A DNA stretch of 64,000 nucleotides from Dokdonella_A sp963758365 (GCA_963758365.1 CAVWVB010000001.1:2418001-2482000); one strand, 5' to 3'; numbered from the stretch's first letter, positions 33,669 through 44,508 are shown. Numbers and translations are program-made. The notes: generated by a model not told the origin, from the sequence alone.

Positions 33669-34916
33669 TCAGGCCAGCAGCTTGCGCACGCGCGCGACCG
33701 CGGCCACGAAGCGGTCGATCTCGTCGCGCGTATTGTAGAAGGCGAGCGACGCGCGCGCCGTCGCAGCCACGCCATAGAACTGCATCAACGGGTGTGCACA
33801 GTGGTGGCCGGAGCGTACCGCGATTCCCTCGTGATCGAGCAGGGTCGCGAGGTCGTGCGCATGGGTGCCCTCGATCAGGAATGAAAACACCGGCACCTTG
33901 TGCGCCGCTTCCCCGAACACACGCAGGCCCGGAATCGAGCGCAAGGCATCGGCCAGGTAGTCGCGCAAACCGCACTCGTAGGCCAACAGGCGCTCGCGTC
34001 CGAGCGCCTCGACGTAATCGATCGCGGCGCGAAGGCCGACGAAGCCCGCGATATTCGGCGTTCCGGCCTCGAACCGGTGCGGCGGATCGGCGAACGTGGT
34101 CTTCTCGAAGCGCACCTCGCGGATCATCTCGCCGCCACCGAAGAACGGCGGCATCGCGTGCAGCAGATCCTTGCGTGCCCACAATGCTCCGGTGCCGGTC
34201 GGCCCGAACAGCTTGTGGCCGGTGAACGCATAGAAGTCGCAGCCGAGCGCGCGCACGTCGACGCCGATATGCGGCGCCGCCTGCGAGCCGTCGACGAGCA
34301 GAGGGACGCCGTGTTTGCGCGCCATGCGCGCGAGTTCGGCGACCGGGTTGACGGTGCCGAGCACGTTCGACACGTGCGCTACCGCGGCGAGCTTCACACG
34401 CGGCGTCAGCATCGCGGCGAAGCGCTCGACGATCAGCTCGCCACGCTCGCTGATCGGGGCAACCTTGAGGGTCGCGCCGGCGCGCTCGCATACCAGTTGC
34501 CAGGGGACGATGTTGGCGTGGTGTTCCATCGTCGTCACCAGCACCTCGTCACCCGCCTGCAGCCGAGGCAGCAGGTGGCTGTAGGCGACCAGGTTGATCG
34601 CCTGGGTCGTGCCGCTGGTCAACACGATTTCGTCGCGCGACGGTGCATTGATGAAGCGCGCAAGCCGGGTACGTGCCAGCTCGTAGGCTTCGGTCGCCTC
34701 CTCGCCGAGCTGGTGCACGGCACGCGCGACGTTCGCGTTGGTCTCGCGATAAAAGCGATCGACCGCTGCGATCACCGCAGCCGGCTTCTGCGAGGTATTC
34801 GCGCTGTCGAAATAGATCAGCGGCTTGTCGTGGACCCGGCGCGCGAGCAGCGGAAAGTCCGCGCGAATACGCTCGATGTCCAGCCCCGCGTCGACCTGGT
34901 TCGCTGGCGCGCTCAT
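33669..34916 (-). CDS. sufS: Cysteine desulfurase SufS
   Basis: The 415-residue PLP enzyme has the Schiff-base Lys in FTGHKLFGPTG, VTTMEHHANIVPWQ (PLP-stacking His), and the catalytic Cys in VRSGHHCAHPLMQFY. It releases sulfur from cysteine for Fe-S assembly. The start overlaps the end of the cupin gene by 4 bp. The length is normal for group II desulfurases. Confidence 0.95.
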   Translation of the reverse strand: MSAPANQVDAGLDIERIRADFPLLARRVHDKPLIYFDSANTSQKPAAVIAAVDRFYRETNANVARAVHQLGEEATEAYELARTRLARFINAPSRDEIVLTSGTTQAINLVAYSHLLPRLQAGDEVLVTTMEHHANIVPWQLVCERAGATLKVAPISERGELIVERFAAMLTPRVKLAAVAHVSNVLGTVNPVAELARMARKHGVPLLVDGSQAAPHIGVDVRALGCDFYAFTGHKLFGPTGTGALWARKDLLHAMPPFFGGGEMIREVRFEKTTFADPPHRFEAGTPNIAGFVGLRAAIDYVEALGRERLLAYECGLRDYLADALRSIPGLRVFGEAAHKVPVFSFLIEGTHAHDLATLLDHEGIAVRSGHHCAHPLMQFYGVAATARASLAFYNTRDEIDRFVAAVARVRKLLA

Positions 34917-35284
34917 GCGGGGACTCCGCTGACCTGCACATCTTCCCGATCGCCGTGGCTCTGCGGCGCCGAGATCACGAGGAAATGGACGTCCGCCGCC
35001 GATTCGTTGCGCAGCGTGTGCACGGCACCCGGCGGCACATGCAGGCCATGCCCCGCCGCAAGCGTGTGGCGCAGGCCGTCGACTTCGAGCACGGCCAGGC
35101 CATCGATCACGAAGAAGAACTGGCGCGAACGCAGGTGCCGATGGCGCGTCTCGGCCGCGCCTGGCGGCACGCGCTCGCGGATCACGCTGAGGTCGTCGAG
35201 CTTGAGCAGATGCCAGCCGTCGCAGCGGCCGCCCCAGCGATAGTGCTCCGAGTTCTGCAGCGAAACGGGTACCGGCGCGACCAT
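34913..35284 (-). CDS. Cupin-domain protein in the SUF operon
   Basis: The 123-residue protein has a single cupin: GAAETRHRHLRSRQFFFVIDG (first motif with metal-binding His) and GLHVPPGAVHTLRNE (second motif). It probably binds a metal; the role in Fe-S assembly is not known. Its ATG lies one base after the sufD TGA (TGACATG) and its end overlaps sufS by 4 bp, so it is firmly embedded in the operon. Confidence 0.82.
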   Translation of the reverse strand: MVAPVPVSLQNSEHYRWGGRCDGWHLLKLDDLSVIRERVPPGAAETRHRHLRSRQFFFVIDGLAVLEVDGLRHTLAAGHGLHVPPGAVHTLRNESAADVHFLVISAPQSHGDREDVQVSGVPA

Positions 35285-35285
35285 G

Positions 35286-36572
35286 TCAGTGCTCCGCATC
35301 CTGCGGCAGTCGCGTGTCGAGCAGAGCCTCGACATGCGCGCGCAACGCATCCGGCGAAATTCCCGCCAGCACGCTGCGACAGAATGCGCCGACCAGCAGG
35401 CGGCGCGCCGCGTCGGCGGCGATGCCGCGCGATCGCAGATAGAACAGCGCGCGTTCGTCGAGCTGCCCGACCGTTGCTCCATGGGCGGCCTTGACGTCTT
35501 CCGCATGGATTTCGAGGACCGGCTGCGTATCGATCTCGGCCTGCGCCGAAAGCAGCAGGTTCTTGTTGCCCAGGCGCGCGTCGCTGCCGTCGGCGCCCGC
35601 GGCAATCGTGATTGCGCCGTGGAACACGCCGCGTGCGCGCTCGTCGGCGACGCCGCGCCAGACGATGTCGCTCACGCTGTCGCGCGCGTTGTGGCCGACG
35701 TTCATGCGGGTGTCCGCGTGCTGGCGCCCGCGCAGCGCGAAGACCCCGCGCGACTCGAAGCGGGCCGCGGCTCCGGCGAGGTCCACGCGCAGATCGTGCC
35801 GGGTCAGGCGCGCTCCGGCTTCGACCGTGTGCATCGACAGGACTGCCTCGCGATCCAGGCGGAAACGTTCGCTGCGCATGAGATCCGCGGAAGGCGCGGC
35901 GTTCTGGACCTGCACGAGATCGAGCCGCGCACGCTCCCCGAGCACGCAATGGGTGACGAGATTGCCCAGATGCGCGTTCGGCGAGGCGCCGACATGATGT
36001 TCGATCACGCGCACGGAAGCTGCGGCGCCGATGCGCAGCTGTGCGAGCAGCTGCCAGGCGACGTCGGTGCGCGCCGCGCTGCCTACGTAGACCAGATGCA
36101 GCGGCTCTGCGGCATCGATTCCCGCCGCAATCTCGACCACCGGGCCGTCCGCGACCAGGGCCGTGTTGAGACGCTCGAACGCGGCATCGGGCGCGTGCGC
36201 ATCGAAGACCGGCACGAAGCCCCGCGGCGGCGCCGCGAGCGTGCCGATGCTCACGCCTGCCGCCGCGGGGAGCCGGGAAAGGTCGGCGCGAAACACGCCG
36301 TTGACGAATACCAGGCACGGACCCTCGATGCCGGGCAACGCAAGAGCGGCCGTCTCGACCGCATGCGCCGCCGCATCGGCATCTCCGGCGCGCAGGCGCC
36401 GCTGTTCGAGTGCGCGCAGGCTCGTGTATTTCCAGGCTTCGCCGCGCGCACCGGACAGGCCGTCGCGCCGCAATCGGCTCAGCGCATCGCGGCGCGCATC
36501 CGCAAGCCAGGCGACCGGCGCATCCGCCGCAGTCGTGTCAGCCAGCAGAGATTCGAGCAGCGCGGACGCCAT
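35286..36572 (-). CDS. sufD: SUF scaffold subunit SufD
   Basis: The 428-residue protein has the SufB/SufD beta-helix core and the C-terminal signature KAAHGATVGQLDERALFYLR then SRGIAADAARRLLVGAF. SufD joins SufB and SufC2 to form the Fe-S scaffold. The start and the sufC stop share a base (TGATG), so translation is coupled. Confidence 0.93.
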   Translation of the reverse strand: MASALLESLLADTTAADAPVAWLADARRDALSRLRRDGLSGARGEAWKYTSLRALEQRRLRAGDADAAAHAVETAALALPGIEGPCLVFVNGVFRADLSRLPAAAGVSIGTLAAPPRGFVPVFDAHAPDAAFERLNTALVADGPVVEIAAGIDAAEPLHLVYVGSAARTDVAWQLLAQLRIGAAASVRVIEHHVGASPNAHLGNLVTHCVLGERARLDLVQVQNAAPSADLMRSERFRLDREAVLSMHTVEAGARLTRHDLRVDLAGAAARFESRGVFALRGRQHADTRMNVGHNARDSVSDIVWRGVADERARGVFHGAITIAAGADGSDARLGNKNLLLSAQAEIDTQPVLEIHAEDVKAAHGATVGQLDERALFYLRSRGIAADAARRLLVGAFCRSVLAGISPDALRAHVEALLDTRLPQDAEH

Positions 36573-37333
36573 CAGGCCCTTCCGACGAGCTTGCGCTCGG
36601 CGATCCAGGCGTAGCCATGCTCCTCGAGCGTGTGCGCGAGCGACTTGTCACCGCTCTCGACGATGCGTCCGTCGGCCAGCACGTGCACGAAATCGGGGAC
36701 GATGTAGTCGAGCAGGCGCTGGTAGTGGGTGATCACGACGAATGCGCGTTGTGCATCGCGCATGGCGTTGACGCCGTCTGCCACCAGCTTCATCGCGTCG
36801 ATGTCGAGACCGGAATCGGTTTCGTCGAGAATCGCGAGCCGCGGCTCCAGCAGCGCCATCTGGAAGATCTCGTTGCGTTTCTTCTCGCCGCCGGAAAAGC
36901 CCTCGTTGACCGCGCGGTGCAGCAGATCGTCGCGCAGATGCAGCACCGCGAGCTTCTCGCGGACCCGCTTGAGGAACTGCATCGAGTCCAGTTCGGGCTC
37001 GCCGCGCTGCCTGCGCTGCGCATTCAGCGCGGTGCGCAGGAAATACGTGTTGTTGACGCCCGGAATCTCGACCGGATACTGGAACGCGAGGAAAACGCCC
37101 GCGGCCGCACGCTGCTCGGGTTCCAGCTCGAGCAGGTTGCGGCCATCGTAGGTGACCGTGCCTGCGGTCACCTCATGGCCTTCGCGCCCGGCCAGCACGT
37201 TGCCGAGCGTCGACTTGCCCGCGCCGTTCGGCCCCATGATCGCGTGCACCTCGCCCGCCTTCACGTCGAGCGAGACGCCCTTGAGGATTTCCTTTCCGGC
37301 GACGCGGACGTGGAGATTGGTGATTTTCAGCAT
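36572..37333 (-). CDS. sufC: SUF ATPase SufC
   Basis: The 253-residue ABC-type ATPase has Walker A GPNGAGKST, the SufC signature GFSGGEKKRNEIFQMALL, Walker B and LAILDETDSGLDIDAMK. It powers conformational change of SufBC2D. The ATG at 37333 begins MLKITNLHVRV, the standard SufC start. Confidence 0.95.
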   Translation of the reverse strand: MLKITNLHVRVAGKEILKGVSLDVKAGEVHAIMGPNGAGKSTLGNVLAGREGHEVTAGTVTYDGRNLLELEPEQRAAAGVFLAFQYPVEIPGVNNTYFLRTALNAQRRQRGEPELDSMQFLKRVREKLAVLHLRDDLLHRAVNEGFSGGEKKRNEIFQMALLEPRLAILDETDSGLDIDAMKLVADGVNAMRDAQRAFVVITHYQRLLDYIVPDFVHVLADGRIVESGDKSLAHTLEEHGYAWIAERKLVGRA

Positions 37334-37391
37334 GGGATCGACTCGTGTTTTCCGGTGGATCGAAACCGGCTTGCTTCTTCCCGAACCGCGG

Positions 37392-38873
<1,482 letters not shown>

Positions 38874-38938
38874 GCGAGGTTTGCCTTTGTGTCCTTGCGC
38901 GATCGTGTTTCAGCAGGCGGCGTCCGTGGCCGCTCCAT

Positions 38939-39388
38939 TCAGGAGACGGTGGCGATGCGCAGCGGAATTGCGGTGACGCGCTTCGGTGGCGCCTTGACCA
39001 TGTCCGCGAGGGTGACCTGTTCGAGCGCGCCGGCGATCGCGTCGTTGATGCGCCGCCAGTTCACGCGCACGCCACAATGCGGTTCGTGACCGCACAGACC
39101 CGCATGCGCGCCGCATTCGGTCATTCCGATCGGACCTTCCATCGCGGTCACGATGTCGGCGATCGAGATTCGCTGCGCTTCGCGCGCGAGCTGGTAGCCG
39201 CCGTTGATGCCGCGCGTCGATACCACCAGTCCGGTCTGCGCGAGCCGCTTGAGCAGCTTGCTCACGGTCGGCACCTCGAGGCGCGCGCGTTCGGCGAGCA
39301 CCTGCGCGCTGACCACGTGACCGTCCGCACCCGCGAGGCAGGCCATCACGACGGTCGCATAATCGGTGAGCTTGCTGACCCGGAGCAT
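38939..39388 (-). CDS. Rrf2-family SUF operon regulator (IscR-like)
   Basis: The 149-residue protein has an Rrf2 winged helix (LRVSKLTDYATVVMACLAG, LEVPTVSKLLKRLAQTGLV, STRGINGGYQLA) and three Cys (92, 99, 105) in the place of the IscR cluster ligands, so it probably binds an Fe-S cluster and senses cluster supply. It matches the gammaproteobacterial SUF regulator group. It heads the suf operon, downstream of a palindromic promoter operator that it may bind itself. Confidence 0.9.
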   Translation of the reverse strand: MLRVSKLTDYATVVMACLAGADGHVVSAQVLAERARLEVPTVSKLLKRLAQTGLVVSTRGINGGYQLAREAQRISIADIVTAMEGPIGMTECGAHAGLCGHEPHCGVRVNWRRINDAIAGALEQVTLADMVKAPPKRVTAIPLRIATVS

Positions 39389-39416
39389 GGTAGACGATTC
39401 CGCCTAATGAGGACCG

Positions 39417-39448
39417 AAATAGTACTATTTAAACCCGCTTGCGGTCAA
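39417..39448 (-). promoter_or_regulatory. suf promoter with palindromic operator
   Basis: On the minus strand TTGACC (39443-39448) is followed after 18 bp by TACTAT (39419-39424). The -10 is inside the perfect 14-bp palindrome AAATAGTACTATTT (39417-39430), within an otherwise GC-rich stretch. The likely binder is the Rrf2 regulator encoded immediately downstream. It lies about 30 bp before that gene's ATG. Confidence 0.65.
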
Positions 39449-39492
39449 CGCGCCTGCGCTAGACTTTCCGCACCGTCACGCAGGAATCACCG

Positions 39493-40548
39493 GTGTCCCC
39501 AATCGACGACCGCATGGACGCGCTGCGCGAGTTTGCCCGCGGCGAACTCGCCGACACGCAGCTGCGCATCGAACCTGCATCGGCCGACGCGAGTTTCCGC
39601 AGCTACTGGCGGGTCACGACCCGTACCGGCATGACCCGCATCGTGATGGATGCGCCGCCGGACAAGGAGGACATGACGGCCTGGCTGGACATCGGCACGC
39701 GCCTGCGCAAGGCCGGGCTGCACGCGCCCGACGTGTTCGCAGTCGATCGCGCGCGCGGGTTCGCGCTGATCGAGGATCTCGGCTCGCGCACCCTGCTGCC
39801 TGAACTGAACGCAGGGACCGTCGATGTGCTCTACGCCGATGCGCTCGACGCGCTGCTGCGCATGCAGGCCGCGGTCGATGTCGCGGGACTGCCCGCCTAT
39901 GACCGCGAGCGCCTCGTCGTCGAGATGGAGCTGATGCCCGAATGGTTTCTCAAGCGCCATCTCGGCTTCAACCCGGAATGCGACGAATGGGACGAGATCG
40001 AAGCCGCGTTCACGTTTCTCGTCCACGCGGCCCTGGAACAGCCGCGCGCGTTCGTGCACCGCGACTTTCACAGCCGCAACCTGCTGATCGTCGATCCGGC
40101 CGAAGGCAGCACCGCCGCAAGCAAACTCCCGGGTCCGGGCATCATCGATTTTCAGGATGCGGTGGTCGGCCCGCTGACCTACGATCTGGTCTCGCTGCTG
40201 CGCGACTGCTACATCGAATGGGATCCCGCGCGTGTCGACGACTGGATGGAGGGCCATCGGCTGCGCCTGCGCGATGCGCATCTGCTCGACCGCGAAGTCG
40301 ATGCGGCGCGGTTCCGTCGCTGGTTCGACCTGGTCGGGCTGCAACGCCACGTCAAGGTCCTCGGCATCTTCTGCCGGCTCTGGTATCGCGACGGCAAGGC
40401 CCAGTATCTGCGCGACCTGCCGCGCGTCTGGGGCCATGCGTTCGCGGTCACGCGGCGCTATCCGGAACTTGCCGCGTTCGCGGACCTGCTCGAGCGCGCC
40501 CTCGACGGACGCGACATCAGCAGGCCGCGTGACGAGGCGGCCGCATGA
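39493..40548 (+). CDS. amgK: N-acetylmuramate/N-acetylglucosamine kinase AmgK
   Basis: The 351-residue kinase of the aminoglycoside-phosphotransferase fold has the catalytic motif FVHRDFHSRNLLI and IIDFQDAVVGPLTYDLVSLL. AmgK phosphorylates MurNAc and GlcNAc at the anomeric position in the cell-wall recycling route that bypasses MurA. The pairing with murU next door makes this assignment strong. The GTG start has AGGA upstream. It is divergent from the suf regulator, sharing a 104-bp control region. Confidence 0.9.
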   Translation: MSPIDDRMDALREFARGELADTQLRIEPASADASFRSYWRVTTRTGMTRIVMDAPPDKEDMTAWLDIGTRLRKAGLHAPDVFAVDRARGFALIEDLGSRTLLPELNAGTVDVLYADALDALLRMQAAVDVAGLPAYDRERLVVEMELMPEWFLKRHLGFNPECDEWDEIEAAFTFLVHAALEQPRAFVHRDFHSRNLLIVDPAEGSTAASKLPGPGIIDFQDAVVGPLTYDLVSLLRDCYIEWDPARVDDWMEGHRLRLRDAHLLDREVDAARFRRWFDLVGLQRHVKVLGIFCRLWYRDGKAQYLRDLPRVWGHAFAVTRRYPELAAFADLLERALDGRDISRPRDEAAA

Positions 40549-41231
40549 CGATCCGCGCCGCGATCGTCCTCGCCGCGGGTCTTGGCACACGCATGCGGCC
40601 GTTGACCGAAACCACGCCGAAGGCGTTGCTGCGCGCGGGCGGGCGCCTGCTGATCGAGCATCACCTCGAAAAACTCGCCGCGGCCGGCGTGCGCGACGTG
40701 GTGATCAACACCTCGTACCTGGCCGAACAGTTCCCCGCGGCGCTCGGCGACGGCGCGCGTTGGGGTCTGCGCATCCATTACAGTCACGAGGGACCCGAAC
40801 CGCTGGAAACAGGCGGCGGCATCAAGCATGCGCTGCCATTGCTCGGCAGCGCACCGTTCATCGTCGTCAGCGCCGATGTCGTCAGCGACTTCGACTATGC
40901 ACGGCTGCCGCCGCAACCCGATGGCCTCGCCCATCTGGTCATGGTGCCGAATCCGGATTTCCATCCGCGCGGCGACTTCTGGCTCGACGGGACGCGACTC
41001 AACGAGCGCGGCGTCGGCGAAAGTCTGACCTTCGCCAACATCGGCGTGTACCGCGCCGAGCTCGTTGCGGGCGAACCTTCCACGCGCTTCAAGCTGCTGC
41101 CGAGCTACCAGCGCGCGATGCGCGAGGACCGGCTCGGCGGAGAGCGCCATGCGGGATTCTGGGCCAATATCGGAACGCGGCCGCAGCTGGCCAGGCTGGA
41201 TGCGCACCTGAGCGCGCATCCTGCGCATTGA
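40545..41231 (+). CDS. murU: N-acetylmuramate alpha-1-phosphate uridylyltransferase MurU
   Basis: The 228-residue nucleotidyltransferase starts AAIVLAAGLGTRMRPLTETT (the UTP-binding loop), with KALLRAGGRLLIEHHLEKL and GGGIKHALPLLG further on. MurU converts MurNAc-1-P to UDP-MurNAc, completing the MurA-independent recycling route that gives some Gram-negatives intrinsic fosfomycin tolerance. Its ATG overlaps the amgK stop by 4 bp. Confidence 0.92.
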   Translation: MTIRAAIVLAAGLGTRMRPLTETTPKALLRAGGRLLIEHHLEKLAAAGVRDVVINTSYLAEQFPAALGDGARWGLRIHYSHEGPEPLETGGGIKHALPLLGSAPFIVVSADVVSDFDYARLPPQPDGLAHLVMVPNPDFHPRGDFWLDGTRLNERGVGESLTFANIGVYRAELVAGEPSTRFKLLPSYQRAMREDRLGGERHAGFWANIGTRPQLARLDAHLSAHPAH

Positions 41232-41306
41232 TCGGAAACAACCGGATCGCCCTGCCTGCGTCGTGAAACCCCGGCGCGACGTTCCGCGCCGACGCCGCCG
41301 TGCCGG

Positions 41307-41999
41307 CTATCGCGCGTCCTCGAGCAGTTCGCGCAGGAACGGTACCGTCACGCGCCGCCTGGTCGCGAGCGACGCGCGGTCGATGCGATCGAGTATGTCG
41401 AGCAACGAGCCGGTATCGCGTCGCGCACGTGCGAACAGCCAGTCGAGCACCGCTTCGTCGAGCATGATCCCGCGTTCGGCCGCGCGGCCGCGCAACAGCG
41501 CGCGCCGCTGCGCCTCGTCGAGCGGCTTGAGCACCGCGTGCGTGCAGGCAGCGAGGCGCGACACCAGGTCGGGCAGGTCGATACCGAGTGCGGCGGGTTG
41601 TGCACACGCGGCGAAGATCATGCCGGCATGCTCGGCGCGGCAACGGTTGTAGAGGTCGAACAGCGCGTGCTCGGCGTCGCGATCGCCGGCGATCGCCTCG
41701 AGGTCGTCGAGCGCGACCAGATCGCTGCCGCCGAACCCGCGGATCGCTTCGGCGCGCGCTGCGGACAGGGCGGCCAGCGGCACGTACTGGGCGCCAAGAC
41801 CGCGTTCGCCCGCAGCCATGCATGCGGCAATCAGCAGATGCGTGCGTCCGCTACCCGACGGTCCGGCCAGATAAAGCGGTTGCGCGGCGTCGGCCGCGCC
41901 GCGCAGCAGTTCGAGCGCGGCGCCGTTGGAACCGACCACGAAGTCGGCGAAACGCTGCCGCGCCGGCCAGCGCAGCGCGAGCGGCAACTGTCCGCTCAT
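41307..41999 (-). CDS. hda: DnaA-related protein Hda (regulatory inactivation of DnaA)
   Basis: The 230-residue protein starts with the clamp-binding motif QLPLALRWP, then a DnaA-like AAA+ domain with the P-loop GPSGSGRTH (Arg in the Lys place, as in E. coli Hda), Walker B VALDDLEAI and sensor regions to the end. Hda with the loaded clamp stimulates DnaA-ATP hydrolysis. It overlaps perM by 4 bp. The convergent gap after it holds only a short hairpin. Confidence 0.9.
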   Translation of the reverse strand: MSGQLPLALRWPARQRFADFVVGSNGAALELLRGAADAAQPLYLAGPSGSGRTHLLIAACMAAGERGLGAQYVPLAALSAARAEAIRGFGGSDLVALDDLEAIAGDRDAEHALFDLYNRCRAEHAGMIFAACAQPAALGIDLPDLVSRLAACTHAVLKPLDEAQRRALLRGRAAERGIMLDEAVLDWLFARARRDTGSLLDILDRIDRASLATRRRVTVPFLRELLEDAR

Positions 42000-43180
42000 G
42001 GCTTCGGAATCGCGGCAGCGGCTTTTGCGGACGCGTCCTGGCCGGAACCGGAAAGCGCTTCACCTGCAGCGTCGCCGACCACGACGACCGCGGCCGCCGG
42101 TTCTTCACCGCGATACAGCTCGCTGTGTTCGTAGCGCTCGTGCGCATAGCGCAGCACGACCATCATCACCGATGCAACCGGAAGCGCGAGCAGCACACCG
42201 AGAAAACCGAACAGTTCGCCTCCGGCCAGCACCGCGAAGATCACCGCGACCGGATGCAGGCCGATCTTGTCGCCGACCATCTTCGGCACGAGCACATAGC
42301 CCTCGAGCAGCTGGCCGACGACGAACACGCCGAGCACGAGCAGCACATGGAACCAGTCCTGGTATTGCACGAGCGCGGCGATCACGGCCATGACCACGCC
42401 GGTGATCGCACCGAGGTAGGGCACGAAGCTGATCAGTCCCGCGATCATTCCGATCAGCGGGCCGACACTGATTCCGGCCAGCCACAGGCCGACCCCGTAG
42501 AACGTGCCCAGCACGACCATCACGCTGAGCTGGCCGCGCAGAAACGCACCGAGCACGACGTCCGATTCCCTGGCCAGGCGCGAAACGACCGGTTCGATCG
42601 ATCGCGGAATCAGCGCATGGATGCGCACGACCATCAGGTCCCAGTCGCGCAGCAGGTAGAACGCGACGACCGGAATCATCACGAAATTCAGGATCCAGCC
42701 GACAATGGTCAGGCCGGATTTCGACACGCGCGCGAGCACGCTGGCCGCAAATCCGCCGGCCTCCTTCCAGTTCGACTGCAGTGCCGCGATCAGCTTGTGG
42801 GTATCGAAAACTCCCAGCGAGACGCCCCAGCGTGCCTCGAGCCACGGCGTCGCGCGGGTCTGGAACCAGTCGACCCAGACCGGCAGCTGGGTCAGGAAAC
42901 TGCCGATCTGGCGCTCGACGAACGGCACCAGCACGAGGAACACCGCGATCACCACGACCGCTCCGACCAGGAATACGAGACTGACCGCGAGCGTGCGGCT
43001 GAACCGGTGGCGTTCGAGGCGGTCGACGATCGGGTCGGCGAGGTAGGCGAACAGCGCGGCCACGACGAACGGCGTCAGTACCGGCGACAGCAGGTAGACG
43101 ATCGTGCCGAGAACCACGAGCAGGATCAGCCACTGCCAGCGCAGTGCGAGATGGGATTCGGGCATGTCATTCTCGCTCAT
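41996..43180 (-). CDS. perM: AI-2E family transporter PerM
   Basis: The 394-residue protein has the AI-2E/PerM layout: paired helices near the N-terminus (WQWLILLVVLGTIVYLLSPVL), a long amphipathic central domain (FVERQIGSFLTQLPVWVDW), and helices with PFVVAALFAYLADPIVDRLE, ISFVPYLGAITGVVMAVIA and GFLGVLLALPVASVMMVVL. Some members export autoinducer-2 or act as Na+/H+ antiporters; function here is unassigned. It overlaps both neighbours by 4 bp. Confidence 0.88.
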   Translation of the reverse strand: MSENDMPESHLALRWQWLILLVVLGTIVYLLSPVLTPFVVAALFAYLADPIVDRLERHRFSRTLAVSLVFLVGAVVVIAVFLVLVPFVERQIGSFLTQLPVWVDWFQTRATPWLEARWGVSLGVFDTHKLIAALQSNWKEAGGFAASVLARVSKSGLTIVGWILNFVMIPVVAFYLLRDWDLMVVRIHALIPRSIEPVVSRLARESDVVLGAFLRGQLSVMVVLGTFYGVGLWLAGISVGPLIGMIAGLISFVPYLGAITGVVMAVIAALVQYQDWFHVLLVLGVFVVGQLLEGYVLVPKMVGDKIGLHPVAVIFAVLAGGELFGFLGVLLALPVASVMMVVLRYAHERYEHSELYRGEEPAAAVVVVGDAAGEALSGSGQDASAKAAAAIPKP

Positions 43181-43749
43181 TTCCTGCGGTCCCTGTCGCC
43201 GACCCGGTGCGCGGCCGCCGCGCGTGCGCTCCAGACCAGCACATACTGCAGTCCGCTGGCCAGGGTGATCGCGGCGACGATCGCGATCAGCAGCGCATGC
43301 AGGGTCGGCGCCAAGGTGATCCAGTGCGACAGCCGCAGCAATTCGGTCAGCACGAAAACGATCTGCACGACCGTGGTCAGTTTCGACAATCGGCTAGGTT
43401 CCGCCTCGAAACGTCCGATCAGGTAATGGTATGCGACTGCGCCGGCCACGATCGCGAGGTCGCGACCGACGATGAGCACGGCGAGCCAGACCGGCAGACC
43501 GCCCGCACGCGCGAGCCATATGAACGCGGCCGTGAGCAGCAACTTGTCGGCGAGCGGATCGAGCATGCCGCCGACCCAGCTACGCCAGCCGAAGCGTTTC
43601 GCGAGGAATCCGTCCAGCGCGTCGCTGAAACCGGCGACGGCCGCTACCATCAGCGCGCCGTCGTATCGCCCGGTCTCGATCAGCCAGCACAACGGCACGA
43701 CCAGCACGATGCGCAGCGCGGTGATCAGGTTGGGCAGATGGCGCAGCAT
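43177..43749 (-). CDS. CDP-alcohol phosphatidyltransferase
   Basis: The 190-residue membrane protein has the CDP-alcohol phosphotransferase motif (SDALDGFLAKRFGWRSWVGG, then MLDPLADKLL), with the four metal-binding Asp, and about five to six helices. It resembles PgsA (phosphatidylglycerophosphate synthase) and the related cardiolipin-synthase group; which substrate is not decidable by eye. It overlaps perM by 4 bp. Confidence 0.85.
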   Translation of the reverse strand: MLRHLPNLITALRIVLVVPLCWLIETGRYDGALMVAAVAGFSDALDGFLAKRFGWRSWVGGMLDPLADKLLLTAAFIWLARAGGLPVWLAVLIVGRDLAIVAGAVAYHYLIGRFEAEPSRLSKLTTVVQIVFVLTELLRLSHWITLAPTLHALLIAIVAAITLASGLQYVLVWSARAAAAHRVGDRDRRK

Positions 43750-43761
43750 TGGCGCCGCCCG

Positions 43762-44415
43762 CTACGGCGTGAGCGCGAGCGTCGCGTCGACCGGCGCGGC
43801 CTGTGCCGGCGCCGCGACGACCGCGAGCGTGCGCTCCATGCCGATCGCATCGAGAAAGTGCGCAAGGTCCGTGGCTAGCGCGAGATGCATCTGGATTCCG
43901 TCCCGATCAGCTCGCGTCACCTGCGCATCGCGCACGAAATTGTTGCGCCCGAGGTAGGCGATCACGCGCGCGTAGTCCGCCGCATTGCGAATGCCGCCGA
44001 TCCACACCGTCGCCTCGCTCGGCGTCTCCGGCGCCGCTGGCTCGGCGGCAGCGGCGCCCAGCCCGAGCTTGCCGAGCATCTGGTCGACCGCGTTGCTGTC
44101 GAATTGCGCAACCAGGGTCAGCGGCGCGCCTGCATCGTCGCTGCCCGAGTTGCGTCGATAGGTGTACTGCAGCACGTAACGCTCGGCCTGCGCGACCGCG
44201 CGTGCGACATCCGGGCGTGCCAGTACCGCGCTGTCCCCGGCCTGCTCGATCACGACGTTTGCAAGAGCGGTTTTCAGCGCGGCCGTTCGCTCCTCGTCCG
44301 ATTGCGAATTCACGGGCGCCTTGCCGGTGTAGGTTCCGGGCGCCGCGATCACGCAAACCGGCATCAGCAACGCGAATACGAGGGCGGGCACGCGCAGGCG
44401 CAATGAAGATCTCAC
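43762..44415 (-). CDS. DUF2066 domain exported protein
   Basis: About 217 residues with a signal peptide (RVPALVFALLMPVCVIAAP) and a DUF2066 body: TGKAPVNSQSDEERTAALKTA, RYVLQYTYRRNS and LVAQFDSNAVDQMLGKLG. DUF2066 proteins are uncharacterised and often encoded next to purM in Gammaproteobacteria, as here. The GTG at 44415 gives a clean signal peptide; an ATG at 44475 would add 20 residues. It is divergent from purM. Confidence 0.75.
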   Translation of the reverse strand: MRSSLRLRVPALVFALLMPVCVIAAPGTYTGKAPVNSQSDEERTAALKTALANVVIEQAGDSAVLARPDVARAVAQAERYVLQYTYRRNSGSDDAGAPLTLVAQFDSNAVDQMLGKLGLGAAAAEPAAPETPSEATVWIGGIRNAADYARVIAYLGRNNFVRDAQVTRADRDGIQMHLALATDLAHFLDAIGMERTLAVVAAPAQAAPVDATLALTP

Positions 44416-44508
44416 GTTCGTGTTCCATTGCCGTGACTGGCCGCCAGTCTGCCCAAAGCGCGCTGGCGCGTCCATGCCGGGCGGCCGCGGAGCCGTCGCG
44501 GCACGGTG

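Noticed and set aside
41588..43426. 612-codon plus-strand frame opposite hda/perM
   Set aside because: Its His/Asp/Arg-rich product mirrors hydrophobic codons of the PerM helices; an antisense artefact.
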